From Lingula anatina (lineage: Eukaryota > Brachiopoda > Lingulata > Lingulida > Lingulidae): a stretch of DNA of 60,007 nucleotides. Location: the NCBI RefSeq assembly GCF_001039355.2, contig NW_019775478.1, positions 269,434 to 329,440 on the forward strand. The letters run 5' to 3'. Shown here one piece after another: positions 11,782-24,537 of this stretch. The first letter of the stretch is position 1, and every line of letters begins with the position of its first letter. A model generated the notes under the pieces. The model saw only the letters and a program-made list of their open reading frames with translations, was not told the origin of the DNA and did no database searches. A program made the translations under genes and the position numbers.

Positions 11782-14328
11782 ATGGCAACTCCTTGTAACA
11801 TTGTAACCATTTGCCCATCTGTGGATGCCCTGAGTGCAGAGGAGAAAATCAGTGTGAAGTGCCCAGAGTGCGGGGTGAAGTTGTCTCAGCAGTCCATGCT
11901 CCAGTTACACCTGTTTAAAGCCCATGGTATGACACAGGTAAAGGTTTGCACCCTGAGGGTCAGTGATTTTTTTCTGAAAATCTGTGAAGAGTACATGCTA
12001 TAATACAGGTAAAGCTTTGCGCCCTATACGATATGATATATTTATTTAATATTCAAAATGTAAATTATGAATAAAAGTATGTACATGAGTAACACAAGAA
12101 AAGGAATACACTTATTTCCATTGTGGTCAATGTTTGGAATGATCTCATTAATTACTACTTGGTAGCATCAATCCTGAGGTCAATGATTTTTTTCTGAATA
12201 TCTGTGTAGAGTACATGCTATAATACAGGTAAATCATTGCACTCGAGTGTATAATTGATTTCTTCTAAACACACCTTTAACAGATTTTGTCTTTGTCATA
12301 CTATCTGAAAGATTCATTAACAAATTTATTATTAAATGTGATCAACTTTGTAAAAAGTAATAGAGTAATATTTTATTTGATGATCAGTATCGTAGCTCCC
12401 TGTGGAAGAATTGTATTGTGACTTGCATGAGCATTACTATAGGCTGCTAAAGTAACTGTACACCAAAACAGTAATCTTGAATGAGTCAAGTGTTCGAAAA
12501 TTGCAGTAACTGCTCCATTATTTGCAGGATGGGACTCCTGTAGCTAAAGATGCTGCCATACATTACCATTGCCCTATGCCAGAGTGCATTTACAGGAAAG
12601 ATGGAGGGCACAAACATTTTCCTGTTTTTAAAAAACTCAAGCAAGTGAGTATTAAGAGTATTAAGTGGACTTGTGTTTTCAATGCCTTTTAGGTAAAGGG
12701 ACCGTTCCCAGGCCCTATTTAAATAACTGTGGATATCTCCAAGGGGATTCTCGCTAAAATGCAGTCAACTTAAGCAGCTTAGATGTCTGTCACACCTACT
12801 GAAGCTGCTAGGGGGGTAATTTATTATCATTTCCCTAATGAAAAAGCCCTATAGGAGCCTATAAGATGCTATAGGATCCTATATACGCAATTGAGCCAAT
12901 TTCCTATAGAATCCTATAGGATCTTATAGGATCCTATAGGACTCTTTCCTAAGGGCTAGCAGCTTCAGCAGGCCTGCCAGACATTTAAGCTGCTTAAGCT
13001 GACAGCAATTTAGCAAGACACCCCTTGGAGTTGGATCAATCCTCTTAGATAATCTATTGATCTAGGCATGGGAACCCAGTCAAAGATGGCAAAATAAGAA
13101 ACTTCTTTAAAAGAGATAAAATGTGTTTTTTAACCTACATTGTATAAGGCATGTTTGACCCTTGATTGTAGGACCTTGAGCACATGACTTACTCACTGAT
13201 TACTATATTTTGTCATTCAGCATTTCATGAAGGTACATGCTGAGAAAAAGTACCAGTGCAGCAAGTGCAGGCGGAATTTCGGACTGGACAGAGACAGGAA
13301 GTGGCATGAGGAATCCTGTGGAGTCACCTACACCTGTAAGTCATGTGACCACTGGTATTTTACGAGAGAAGCGTTGGCCACGCACTGTTCCAGAGCAAAC
13401 CACCCCTACCCACAAGAGTACAAGCCAAAAAAGGCCAGGTAATGATTGGGGGAAGGGGGTATGGTAAAAAAACAAAATGATATAGTCGTCTTTTTTAGTT
13501 TCATTTTATGCTAATATAAGCCAAGTCATACTAAGGAATATTTGACGGAGGTGTTCTATTTGTGACATGCTGTACAGAAAGCAGAACGTATACAGAAAAA
13601 ATAGCTCATTACTTTTAAATGTATATAATGTCTATTAGACCTTTTAATAGCAAAAAAAAAAAAAGCTGGAATTTTCAATTATTTTCTATTACTTATCAGG
13701 TTATACCCTATGCAATACCATTGAAAAAAATATGATCTATAAACCAAAGATAAATTTACCAGAAGAACTCAATTTAATTGAAAGGATCTTCAAAGAGATG
13801 AATATTAGTACAAAGTGTAGAAAGTAGAAATATAAATAAGAGTATTATTGAATTTTATTTCATGTTATTATATACAACTCTGAAAACTGCACATACAATG
13901 CATATCCTTGAAATGTTTAAATTTCCCAATGTTTACAGTTTGTGTTCTGTGGTTTTGTTTAAATTGATCTTGGTGCAAAATTTTAATAATATTATTGCAT
14001 CCTATTTAGCACTGCTAAAAGCAAAGGCTCAGCTGTCACCCCTCCATTGCCAGACATGGTATTCCAAGTGTATGTAGAAGGACCAAAAATGTCACTCAAG
14101 CCGAAGACTTCACCTGCCTCGAGACCCTCTGGTCTTAAGCCCCTCCTCCCCAAATCTAATGCACCAGAAAAAATGGCTGCCATCCAGTTAAAAGGTTTGT
14201 ATGTCTGTATGATATACAGTGTGTGATGAAAAGGACCTTTGTCTATGTGGGATGTGTGAGTGACATCATCCTCAGGAACTGTATGTTTAGTACAATGAGC
14301 CCTGTGGAATTTTGCCAATATTTCATGT

Positions 14329-14361
<33 letters not shown>

Positions 14362-16049
14362 TTCTTAAAACTGCTCTACACATGCGTCTCAGCTGTGTTT
14401 ACATTTACATATAAAAACTAAAACTACAAAGATAAATTAAAAAGTTACATTAAAGTATTTTAAATTGAAAGATAAAAGTTAACCAAAATATTATTTAAAT
14501 AAAAGGATTTTTAGATTCTTTTTAAAACAGTGCTAAGAGTCATTTAAAGACACATTTGATATATAAAATTGGACCATAAAGTGAACCATATTTCCAAACT
14601 CCTGTGACCACATGTTTTAGGAGTCTTTTTGGTATTGTTTCGCTTGAGTTGAAATTGACCACTGGAATGAAGAGTTCTAAAAGGAGATATAAAGTTCTGT
14701 TATATTGTTCATGTAAAATGGACAGTCACCTTTTAATATTTTGCAAGTCAAGAGCAATATATATTAAATATTCTTTGAGACACGGGTGACCAATGAAGAT
14801 CGCGGAGAACTGGTGTGATGTGGTCGGACTTCTGAGTTTTACAAAGGAGACGGGCTGCTGAATTCTGCATAGACTTTTCCATTTGATAGTTGGGTATTCG
14901 AACAATAGGCTGTTGCAATAATCGAGTCTAGAAGTCACGAATGCTGTTTGCTTGCTGTCAATAAGGTGAAGAATCTTAGATATTCATTGCAGATTAAAAT
15001 ATGATGATTTACACACATTGTTAATGTGTGATGTTATGTCACATTTGTTGTTGAAAATTATACCCAAGTTTCTAATTTCTGTGCTTGTTGTGATACAGAA
15101 TCTCTAACTCTGATACTATCTAGTATGTTGCTGACTAAAGACTCATTTAACAAGATCCTTTAGGTAAAAAGCCTAATAGGTATGAGTTATAACTAATTAA
15201 CACTTTGTCAGTTGTAAACATTTTACATTTTCCAACCAACATGATGCTGATTCTGGTCAAATTGAACCAGTATTTACGGTCAATATTCACCGTTTTCCTA
15301 ATATAAGATTTATTGTACTTTAATATTACCAGTTAAATCTTTCCTCATATCTTTTGATAAATATTTTCTGTTTGTTCATATATAAAGTAAAAGCAAAAAT
15401 GATATATGTTATTAAATGATAAATGTTATTAAATGAAATAGAAATTATTATTTAAAGTGGGACTCCAAAACTTTAAAATTTCATTATTACGGGCATTTTC
15501 ACAGTGATAATTATAACATCTATGCATATATATTTCAAAAGTATGAATTTATTGCTTTCTGAAACTTGGTTATACTTTTATCCAGGTCCAGTTATGCATT
15601 TTTTGCCATCCCATAATACTCAAAGTGTGGACACACAGACAGAGCCAGGCATCAACCAGACTTCTATGGCCATACAGACACTCCCCTCATTGAACAGATA
15701 TCAGGTTATTACATAGTTTTGTTATTGGAATACTGTAATACAGTTGTGCTTGGTAGATAACATATATTGTCATTTAATAATTTGAACATTTTACATGCCT
15801 GTATATATTGAGATTAAGATATTATAGGATTAAATAAGAATTAAAATTAAATTAGTTTCATGACTACCCCATGTATTGAAAACTGTTGTGCAACAGACTA
15901 CTCTGAGCCCTTTCCATAATGGATATGAAGTAAACTGTACTTTTGAAATGAATAATTTTAAAGTATTTATTTTACAGCCACATTTACAGACTCCTATTCC
16001 AGGAGGCACAAATTCTGCCATATTATCACCTCACAGGGGCCTGGCCTCA

Positions 16050-16110
<61 letters not shown>

Positions 16111-18456
16111 TTTGTTGTGTAGCACATTTCACTAAGTACTTGAACACTTCCACTGCACCTAGCACTTAACGTGTTCTGTACAGTTTAAGATTTTAAAAAT
16201 ATTATAATACTAAAATTATACATTGTTACTTTAAATACAAAAAGGAAAGGAGGGACATTAGCCCTAAAAACTTTTTAAAATGTGAATTTTTAAAGAATTT
16301 ATAAAAATTCCATTTCAGGCCAGCATACTCTCTATGCCGCGAACTTCAGGACTGCTACGGCCACGCAAACGAGAGACAGACGAGAGGTCAGCACTGAGAC
16401 CCAGACACTGACCAAGAGGAGCTGGCAGGTGGCGGGAACACAAACTGCAGGGGACTATATAGTGAGAGAGGCAATGAAGGCTGCCCATATACCTGCTGTT
16501 AAGATATCTAAGGGGTCACAGGTAAATTGCAATTTGAATTTTTTCCAGTAAAAATTTTTTAATATGTTAAAATACTGTTTCAGTATATTCTTTTCTCATT
16601 GTGAATTTTTATATGATGATATTTCATGAAGTGATCTTTTTTACAGTGGTACATTTCGTCTTCAAGTTGGTGGTTTTTTCATTGAAAATGTCTTGGTATA
16701 ATGCGTTTATGGGGAATATTTCCTTTCATATTCAGAAAAAAAATATCAGCTGCGTACATTAATAAATTTCGTTGATAGTTTTCTCAATCATCATCTTAAT
16801 AAAGGTTCAACTGTTCCCTAGTATTTTAAAACCTTTTATTTAATTTTTTTCATCTGCCTTTTAACACTGTAGATCAGTTATCATTGGAAAAGTGGCAAAT
16901 ACCAGATAATGTAGACCAGTATTTCTTCATAACACCAAGCCTGTCTAGTAATTATAATTACACCTTAATTATGTTAATCACAGTAAAATTGCATGCTGCA
17001 TCTATATATATAGGTCTCCCCGAAATCAGCGGCCCGTGGACCATCCCCGAACTTCAAACATGTCAACCAAACATCACGAAGAAGGAAAAATAGACCAAGA
17101 AGGTCGTCTGCTCCATACACGATCACGTGCCAACAAACACAAAACAAAACCCTTTCCAGGGACTCCAACACTGCAACAGCATCTAAGCAAGGAACTCCAC
17201 ATGAAACAGCTGTAGGGAGCACTAGGTCTGAGTTGATTGGTCAGAGAGGGCCCCATTCCAGCATGGTTAATACTGTTACCATGGCAACACGTAATACTGC
17301 TACTGTGGACAGTGGAACAACTATGGATGATTTGCCTTGGAACTCTGCATGCAGCACAGATTTGGCATCTGCTAGTGCTGTGAAGACTTCAACAGGCCTG
17401 GCATCATCATCGTCTGGGGTCTTTGTGCACCGTAGGCCACGCAGGAGCAACAGAACTTTAGCCCACACTCTACCGCAGCCACTATCTCTGACAGATTTCA
17501 CAGAGAGTGGCACACAGACCTCAGCTTTGCTGGAAGAGCTGGAGAAATTAGCGGAAAGCATTGCCACACAGACTCAGTCAAGTTTTCTTAACACCCAGCA
17601 CTTTGGTGAAACTCAAAGTTCAGAGACACAGACTGCCATTTCTACGTTAGATAGAGAGATCAGTCCAGATAGGATTATCCGTGAGAGGCTAACCCCTGGT
17701 TCTGGACTGAATATAAATGCAAATATTCTTTATGGACACAAACAGAACAATGCAAATCAGAGTGAAAATCCTCTAATTTCTGTTTCACCAACAACAGGGC
17801 CTATGATTGTGGGTTGTCCTGGGATTAGAGAAAACCAAGAAGATGAAATGGGTAACCCTGATGTGACAGAAATGGGAACAAGTACCAGGACCTTTGGGTT
17901 CACTCACATGGAGACCCAGACAGTAGAAAATCCTCTCTTGGGGGCTATGTTCAGTGACTCAGGCGTCCAAACAGCAGATGATTTCATGAACATGGAGACT
18001 CAGACGGTCAATGACTTGGTGGATGAGTTCCTCAGCTGCATGGGCACACAGACAGATGACATATTGTTTCCTGATCTGTCATTGGCTGACATACAGACCC
18101 AGACTGAGGCTCCAGATGACAGTGCCACAGTGTCGTCTGCTTTCTCTCAGTCAAGCAGCATCACTGGACTTGAAATACACTCACATCAAAGACACCTGTC
18201 CATGAATATCTCTACCACCTCTAGAGCCATGGATTGTCAAACGCAGACAACAGAGGCTCCACCTAGTGGCAACATCCTGTCTAATATTGAAATTCAGACC
18301 AGTTTGCACTCATTGCCCTCTTCTGCTGAGCTTACTCAGTCATCAGAGATTGAGACACAAACCAGATTCTCTGCAAGCATAGACTGTCATACACAGACTA
18401 TGATGGACAGGGATTTGCAGTCCTTGTTAGAAGAATTGGAAGAAAAAAGTGTTTAG
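11782..18456 (+). CDS. ATMIN: ATM interactor (ATMIN/ASCIZ), 8 exons, about 837 aa
   Basis: Exons: 11782-11937, 12528-12644, 13221-13438, 14010-14194, 15586-15704, 15978-16050, 16319-16521 and 17014-18456; all GT-AG and phase-consistent, total 2514 nt. Exons 1-3 encode the N-terminal Zn-finger block: VKCPECGVKL..H.FKAH, a CPMPEC finger, then HFMKVHAEKKYQCSKC and CKSCDHWYF...H, the layout of vertebrate ATMIN. Exons 5-8 are disordered and carry 14 TQT triplets plus IQT/VQT/LQT variants, the anchor of dynein light chain LC8 (DYNLL1) binding sites. In mammals ATMIN is an ATM cofactor and the transcription factor that drives DYNLL1, and it is repressed when LC8 fills these sites. Length is close to the roughly 820 aa human protein. 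The start is the first ATG in the finger frame. AATAAA at 18997-19002 is a likely 3' end. Confidence 0.92.
11938..12240. repeat. Intron 1 repeat copying the ATMIN exon-1 donor region
   Basis: The segment around 11951-12018 ('gtcagtgatttttttctga', 'gagtacatgctataatacag', 'gtaaagctttgc') recurs at 12173-12240 with few changes. The donor context ACAGGTAAAGGTTTGCA at 11934 is echoed at 12005 and 12225. Only the first donor (11938) keeps the reading frame open; an in-frame stop lies at 12001-12003. Confidence 0.75.
12737..13030. mobile_element. Foldback/MITE-like inverted-repeat element in ATMIN intron 2
   Basis: The left arm (12737-12811) and right arm (12956-13030) are imperfect inverted repeats of about 75 bp. 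They share CTCCAAGGGG, GCTAAA, CTTAAGCAGCTTA, ATGTCTG and TGAAGCTGCTAG in the same order when one is reverse-complemented. The centre (about 12845-12945) is built of repeated palindromic CTATAGGATCCTATAG-like words. No open reading frame. Confidence 0.8.
14331..14362. repeat. (TAA)n microsatellite
   Basis: About ten TAA units in ATMIN intron 4. Confidence 0.95.
14720..15140 (-). mobile_element. Non-LTR retrotransposon (LINE) reverse transcriptase fragment
   Basis: The minus strand encodes EIRNLGIIFNNKCDI, then HINNVCKSSYFNL, a stop codon, AFVTSRLDYCNSLL, and a tail around HQFSAIFIGHPCLKEYL. This is the familiar C-terminal RT order 'VRNLGV.FD', 'S.DYCNSLL..LP', 'H..P.L..LHWLPV..R' of Jockey/CR1-like LINEs. 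It holds stops and is cut at both ends, so it is a dead fragment. It lies antisense in ATMIN intron 4. Confidence 0.75.
16051..16110. repeat. (TAA)n microsatellite starting at the ATMIN exon-6 donor
   Basis: The donor at 16051 reads GTAATAATAATAAT, and the TAA run of about 20 units is continuous with it. The 5' splice site is therefore part of the microsatellite. Confidence 0.95.
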
Positions 18457-21400
18457 CTGAATGGAGTCATCTTATTAAAGAGACACCAAAAAAAGAATTT
18501 ACAAAATACTTTTTGTGGTCCATGTTTTCACACTGTTTCATTTGTAAAAAATGTTTTGTTCATAATTTTTTTTCTGTTCATGAAACAGTCAAAAATCACT
18601 GTAATTTATTCTTCATCTCATAAATGACTGTTGTTTCTGTTGAACTTTTTTATCAATCTGGCAAACCAGTGCTGATGAGAATCTAACTTCCTCTGTTGAA
18701 AGAGATAATAATCATTGCTGAACTTGGAATAATTGATTCATTCAAAACAGAGTACCATAAGTTCAGTGAACAGTATGTGGAGACAGTACATTGGTTCACA
18801 TAAAAGTTAGATTAAATCTTGATGAAGCATTTTGCATTAAGCAAAGAAGATTGTTCATGTTTGATGCAAGTTGGTTTCACTTTTGAGTTTTATTCTATTT
18901 TTCAATTAATGCAAAGTTTCACAAAAATGGAACTTGAAAAGGTTGGGAGTCCAACCTTCCAAATCTAATCGCCAATTTTGTTATGTGTTTGATTACAATA
19001 AAGTTGATTTAATTATGTGACCATGCCTGCTCACTGAGTAAAAAAACTTGACAAAACGTTTTAGGCAATCTCTAATATTAGTAATAATATGAATCTCCAT
19101 ATCTTTGATGCATCCAAGTCCATATGTAACATCCTGAGTTTCAGCAAAACTTGACCCTATTACTACCAATATTCAATAAACTCTTAATTTGGAGGGGGGG
19201 GATGCACAAAGGTTAGGGAGTTTTTACTTTTAAATTATTTTCTTCCTCTTACTTGGAGACATGGCAATGGGAGTCAGCAAATAAATTCTACAGGCATGAG
19301 ATGTTTTTGTGGAACTTTGATTTTAAATTCAGTTCCAAGGTGACCCTAGAACTGAGCTGATTAAGTGTTCTCAGAGATGTTTAGCAGATTTTTTTTATAA
19401 AACTCAATCTCAAGCCTTATTCTGTCTTTATGGTTTTTGATAAAAAGTAAAGAAGGCTGGGTATAGTTCCTTCAACAAATATTATTGGTAAAGTTGCAAA
19501 TTTCCTGAGTTAATATTATGCTGCTCGAAGTTTCTGTGCTTTATGGGCACAATCAAAGTGAATTCACTATGGCGAATATAAATTACAATAATACACAATG
19601 GAAATAATTGAAACCTTAAGAGAGTGACAGAACAAACGCCATATAATCTTTTTCTCTTTAGCATTTGCAACAGTAAACTAATTACATGATATTTTTATTG
19701 CAGATAATTTTAAGTAAAGCTGACACACTAATTTGCGAATTTACGTCAAAGGAAAGATACATAAATTTTTATTATCACAACTCTAATTATATACATTGTC
19801 AAATGCTGAGCTAATAATTCACAGTTATTAATAGCATAACATTTCAAGTATGCTCATTGGACATTAATATCTCAAAAAGAAAAAAAAATCCCTGGAAATG
19901 TCAGCCATTTTTCCATTTATTACCCAAGGTATACTAAGTTTTTTTATCCCAAGCTGTTGGGAAAATTGCAATTTATAAATTTGTTTTCAAGTTGTTAAGT
20001 TTAGCCATCATGACGATGCATTTGCTAGGCAGCATGCTAGGCTCCATTTCCATAATGAAATCAATAGTTTGAACACTAGAACTTTGCCATCATTCAAATG
20101 GTTTGTACTGCTAGTTATAGTACTTTGAACTTGATCTTACATCAAAACAAATTGATTGTGTGTACACCTCTTGCTATACATGCGAACATGGGTTTGTAGA
20201 GCCCATTGTTCTTTCCATAAAGAAATTATTAGAAAATATTAAAAGTTTAATCATGTTTTTGACAGGTTGAGACAGAGATACCAGTGGAAAGGTTCATTTT
20301 TTTCTAAAATGATGTGTTACTTAACACAGAATAAGCACAAATGAAAATGAATTATGATTGCTTTAACTGTTTAACCTTTTTCATAGGTAAATAAGTAAAA
20401 ACTTATAAATTGAAACCTGCCATATTTGATTAATATGTTATTTGATCTAATATGCAACAATCATTGATGCAGCACACTAATTTATCGTTAATTAATACAT
20501 AAGTCTAATACATTAAATGATTATTCCATCTTGTGTAATGGATTAATTGACTTGGTTTTAAAGTAATTAATCATGAAGGCTTTGCATTTAATGAAAGGGG
20601 TCTGGATTGACCAAATTACAAACCTTCTATATCTAACCCTTGCCTTGCCATTTGTGTGCATTGTGAAGTGTGCAGTGGGGAAGGATGGCGGGAAACAAAA
20701 TTAATACATGGGCCCATCTTAAACATATACGTATATAAAGGCTTCTTTTATTACACAAATCAAGACCTGAAATTTTTCAGTGAACTCAAATGATGTCAAA
20801 GTTTAAGTACTTAAAAAAATGCTCACCCACTGAGCTAAGAACTAACCTTTGGTAACAAGAAAAACAATTAGATATTGTGTTAAAAGAAATTTTATCTTGA
20901 ACAAATGCTGTTTTAAAGATGCATATGAATTATGTGAATTTTTTGTCACAAAAGTCAGCCAAATGCCAGCATATAGTTTCAAATAGTATAACTAAGAGAA
21001 TTACCAAAAGACATGACTCTTTTTGGTTGATCGAGTGACTTATTTAATTTATCCCTTGGCATTTTCAATTTATTTGAGTTGGATAAGAAACTAGAAGAAG
21101 TGGTTTATATGCATTTCTGGGAATCTATACGCCACCGACGATCGTTTTATTAGCACTTTAATAGCAAAAAACATAGTTGGACCATTTCAAGTGAATTACT
21201 GTGATGATGTTTGAAGGTCCTTGGCAGTAGGAGGTTACAGTAAATTACTTGCTGCTACCTGTGTAATTTTTGCCCTGGCACATTAACTGTTAATCGACTG
21301 TCAATAAATCTGGCTCCATTGGAAGAAACACCCCAAAGGTAAATGTCAAATATCACTGGCAAATTCAACATAACAGACTAATCACACAACTGGGTATTGA

Positions 21401-24400
21401 TCAGAAATTCAAAGAAATTCAGCGTAATGCATTTCTCTGGGTTTAATAACAGCTTCCACTGTTTACACAGTGGTATCGTGGTTGCCAGGAAAAAGGCAAG
21501 AACTTGGGAGAATTATAAAAGTGCCAGACTAGCCTGGGGGTAATCAAATGTACTTGTTATTTCCTTAATTAACAGAGTTATAGGGACACTTCATCTAGTA
21601 ACTCTGACAATTTTCAAGTATACACAGACCACCTCTGTTTGAGTTTACATGCTCAAGGAAACAAATTTAGTTGCTAAAGGAAACTTTCAGAATTTTTTCT
21701 TCTTTTATTTTCATCTATATAATTTTTAATCCACTTTGACAAAAATGATGTTAAAAAGAATTTAAATGAAAATCTGAAGGTTTTAAGAGGATTTTTTTAT
21801 TTTAAATACATGAAATATTGAAATATTATAAAATAACAAAATATCAAATGTTATGATGCCTTGTGCTGTGATAAAAATGCATTGAAACCCTAAAGCAAGA
21901 GGATGTTGCATTTAAAAAATCAGTATAACTTTGTAGATTTTTCTCCACATACTACAGGTCTGAAGCAAATTGAAATAAAAAAATTAAATAACCACCACTC
22001 TGTATGATCATAATGTTTGGGATTGTGAATCAGAAACTTGGCAACCATATTTTCAATCAATTCAATTGAAAAAAAAAAAACTTTATCACTGCATGGCCAA
22101 CTCCCACATATTCTATACAGTAAAGTTATTCTCACGTTTTACACAAAGGCTACCTTCATATATAAGAGTCAGAAATGGTCCACTTGTTTAGTTCATTCAG
22201 TTTCATGATATTTGGTCTTTATTGTATCAGCTATCAAAAGATTAGGTGTAAAAACCTTAAGAAAAACCCTTGGGTGCATGCACTGAAAGTATACAAGGTC
22301 TTTCTTTGTGTACTCAGATGATTTGGTTATTTACTCTCATAAAAACATTAGTTTACATATTGACCATATTAATAAAAAAATGTTTGAAAACCTTTAAATA
22401 AGGCAAAAATACAAAGAAACAATGCAGCAGTATTTTCTGTAAACATTGAGGTCAGTTGTTAAAGTTAACCCGTAAAAGAGGCCATTTGTATGTAAATGAG
22501 GCAAGCAATGATCAATGTTTGTTGTTAGCCGGGCGGGCGTTCAGAAAGCAAAGGAACGCGATACCAGGCTTTCTTTCCACTCCAATCACCTCAATCACTG
22601 CGTGTGAATTGTCAAAATTGAGCCTTTATTGCAAACAGCATGCCCCTATAGTCTGCAGGGTAGATGTGTTTGAACAGTCAACATGGTTCATGTGGATGTG
22701 TTTCTATACAAATTTACAAAAGCTGATGAACTAGTCCCTTCCTTTGGAAGGAACAAGACGCAAATCCTTGGCTTTAAGTTGCAATGTCACATTAAAAATA
22801 TTACAAAGAAAAACACTGACTTCAATTCAAACTGGTTGTGCTCTGTGGATGGAACAAGGAATGAATTCATTGGTTTTTCATTGACTCTTGTGACTTGACT
22901 AAAGAAAAAAAAAAGAAAGTCATTTCTAAATACTGAGAGTAAACGTCTTTCTGGGAAAAATAAATGTTCAGTGTAAAAACAGTTCACTTTTTTTTTTTAT
23001 CAATTGTACACTGAAGTGAATAGAGACCTATATGTCAACTTTTCAATACTGCAAAGACAAACATTTCAATTCAAGCATGTTTAATTTTTCTTCTGACATC
23101 CTAAAGTCATATAAAGCCTGTTTATCCAAATGATTTGAACTTCAACTCAGCAAACGTATTGCGGCCCTACTGCATATTTGCACTGTCAGATTTTACGCTG
23201 ACACAGAAACATGCTATCTACATTAAACAATCTTCCTAATCTTCACGACGGACTGGTGTAATTTTAAGGTAACCATGTTGTGTCTTGCCTGCGAGACAAG
23301 GTCTCTTGTTGTGAGCTCTGACAAAGTCCTTTCAATCTAGCGACAAAAAATTGTGAATTGTTTGGCAAGCAATTCTTGAGAGTTTTATACTGAATGTTTG
23401 TTAATTTTGACATCTTAGATCCCAAAACAGGCCATTCTGCAGACTATAATTCACGTTTTGTCAACTACTGAGTACAACAGAAATGTATCAGATTTATCTG
23501 ACAAGGAGACAATTTTCTATTATTCAAAAGTCCAAAAAAGTCTCAATCATTTTGTGATAAAAGCAAGAATAGAATTTTATCACATTATTGTTCACCCATG
23601 TTATCTTTCTTCTTCACAACTTTTTCAACTATTAAATCAAATTCACTGATTATTCAACATTGTCTTGCAGCATTACAATTGAAATATTCAAACATATCAG
23701 ATTTCTTCACATTTCAGCTGCTTTATTGCCATCTTTTGTTACAGTTAAATAACTGCAGTCCTTAAAAGCAATACTTTTCAATAATGCAGACATTCAGTTG
23801 TTTAATGAACATTCAGTGTGACATATTTTTAGGGACAATAATTATAGTTACAGGTGGGATTATATGTCATTATGGGTTGACTCTTGACTTGAGAAAAAAC
23901 AACATCGGTGGTATCATTTAACAGTAATACAGTGCCCAATGTTCAGTTCAAAAGAACCAAAAGCACCCCGAGTCAACATAACGAGGGAGAGGGAAATCAT
24001 ACAACCATATTGCTCATTTAACTTGGCATATTTTCACTTTTCGTGGCTGTCACATTGAACTTATGATTGTCAATTCTCTGACCTTATCTAACAGTTTTAA
24101 CAAAGATTAAGCATTTACAACAATAACAATAACAATATAGAAAAACAAGAATTCCTCATCAACTGTTAACTGAATCTAACAAGCATTATCTTGCAAGTTA
24201 AATTTGTGTAATAATATATTACTGCCATTAGGTATAGCCAAGTAGTATCTACTAGTATTTTAACTTAGCCAAATTGCATACTCTAATGCAATTTATTTCA
24301 ATGAACAATTTTACAACTAAAATATTGTCTAAATATACATGTATATCATTTGAGTTGCTTAATAATGAGAAAGTCAGTATAATTCATGTATGAAAATACC

Positions 24401-24537
24401 AAGGCCAAAATGAATCAGTCTTTGATAAAAACTGAGCTACTACGGAAAGAGACCTAAAGGCTTGTTTTTACCATAGTCAGCTATGCAGAGTACAACATAC
24501 TAGTATTCTATAGCCAAATTTACAAACGGCCTGGCAG
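18457..24537. other. Gene-free interval between the convergent 3' ends of ATMIN and the C16orf46-like gene
   Basis: The left end holds the ATMIN 3' UTR (AATAAA at 18997). The right end holds the 3' UTR of the minus-strand gene (plus-strand TTTATT at 24292-24297, i.e. AATAAA on the minus strand). No exon was recognised in between. Blocks near 20440-20760, 21180-21560 and 23140-23400 are of higher complexity and contain TAATTAAT, AATCATTGATG, TTTGCATTTAAT and similar homeodomain/POU-type words. They could be regulatory elements, but sequence alone does not prove it. Confidence 0.45.

Noticed and set aside
17241-17567. 108-codon minus-strand frame
   Set aside because: Antisense to the TQT-rich last exon of ATMIN.
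22456-22734. 92-codon plus-strand frame in the ATMIN downstream gap
   Set aside because: No recognised homology or splice context. The sequence looks more like regulatory non-coding DNA.
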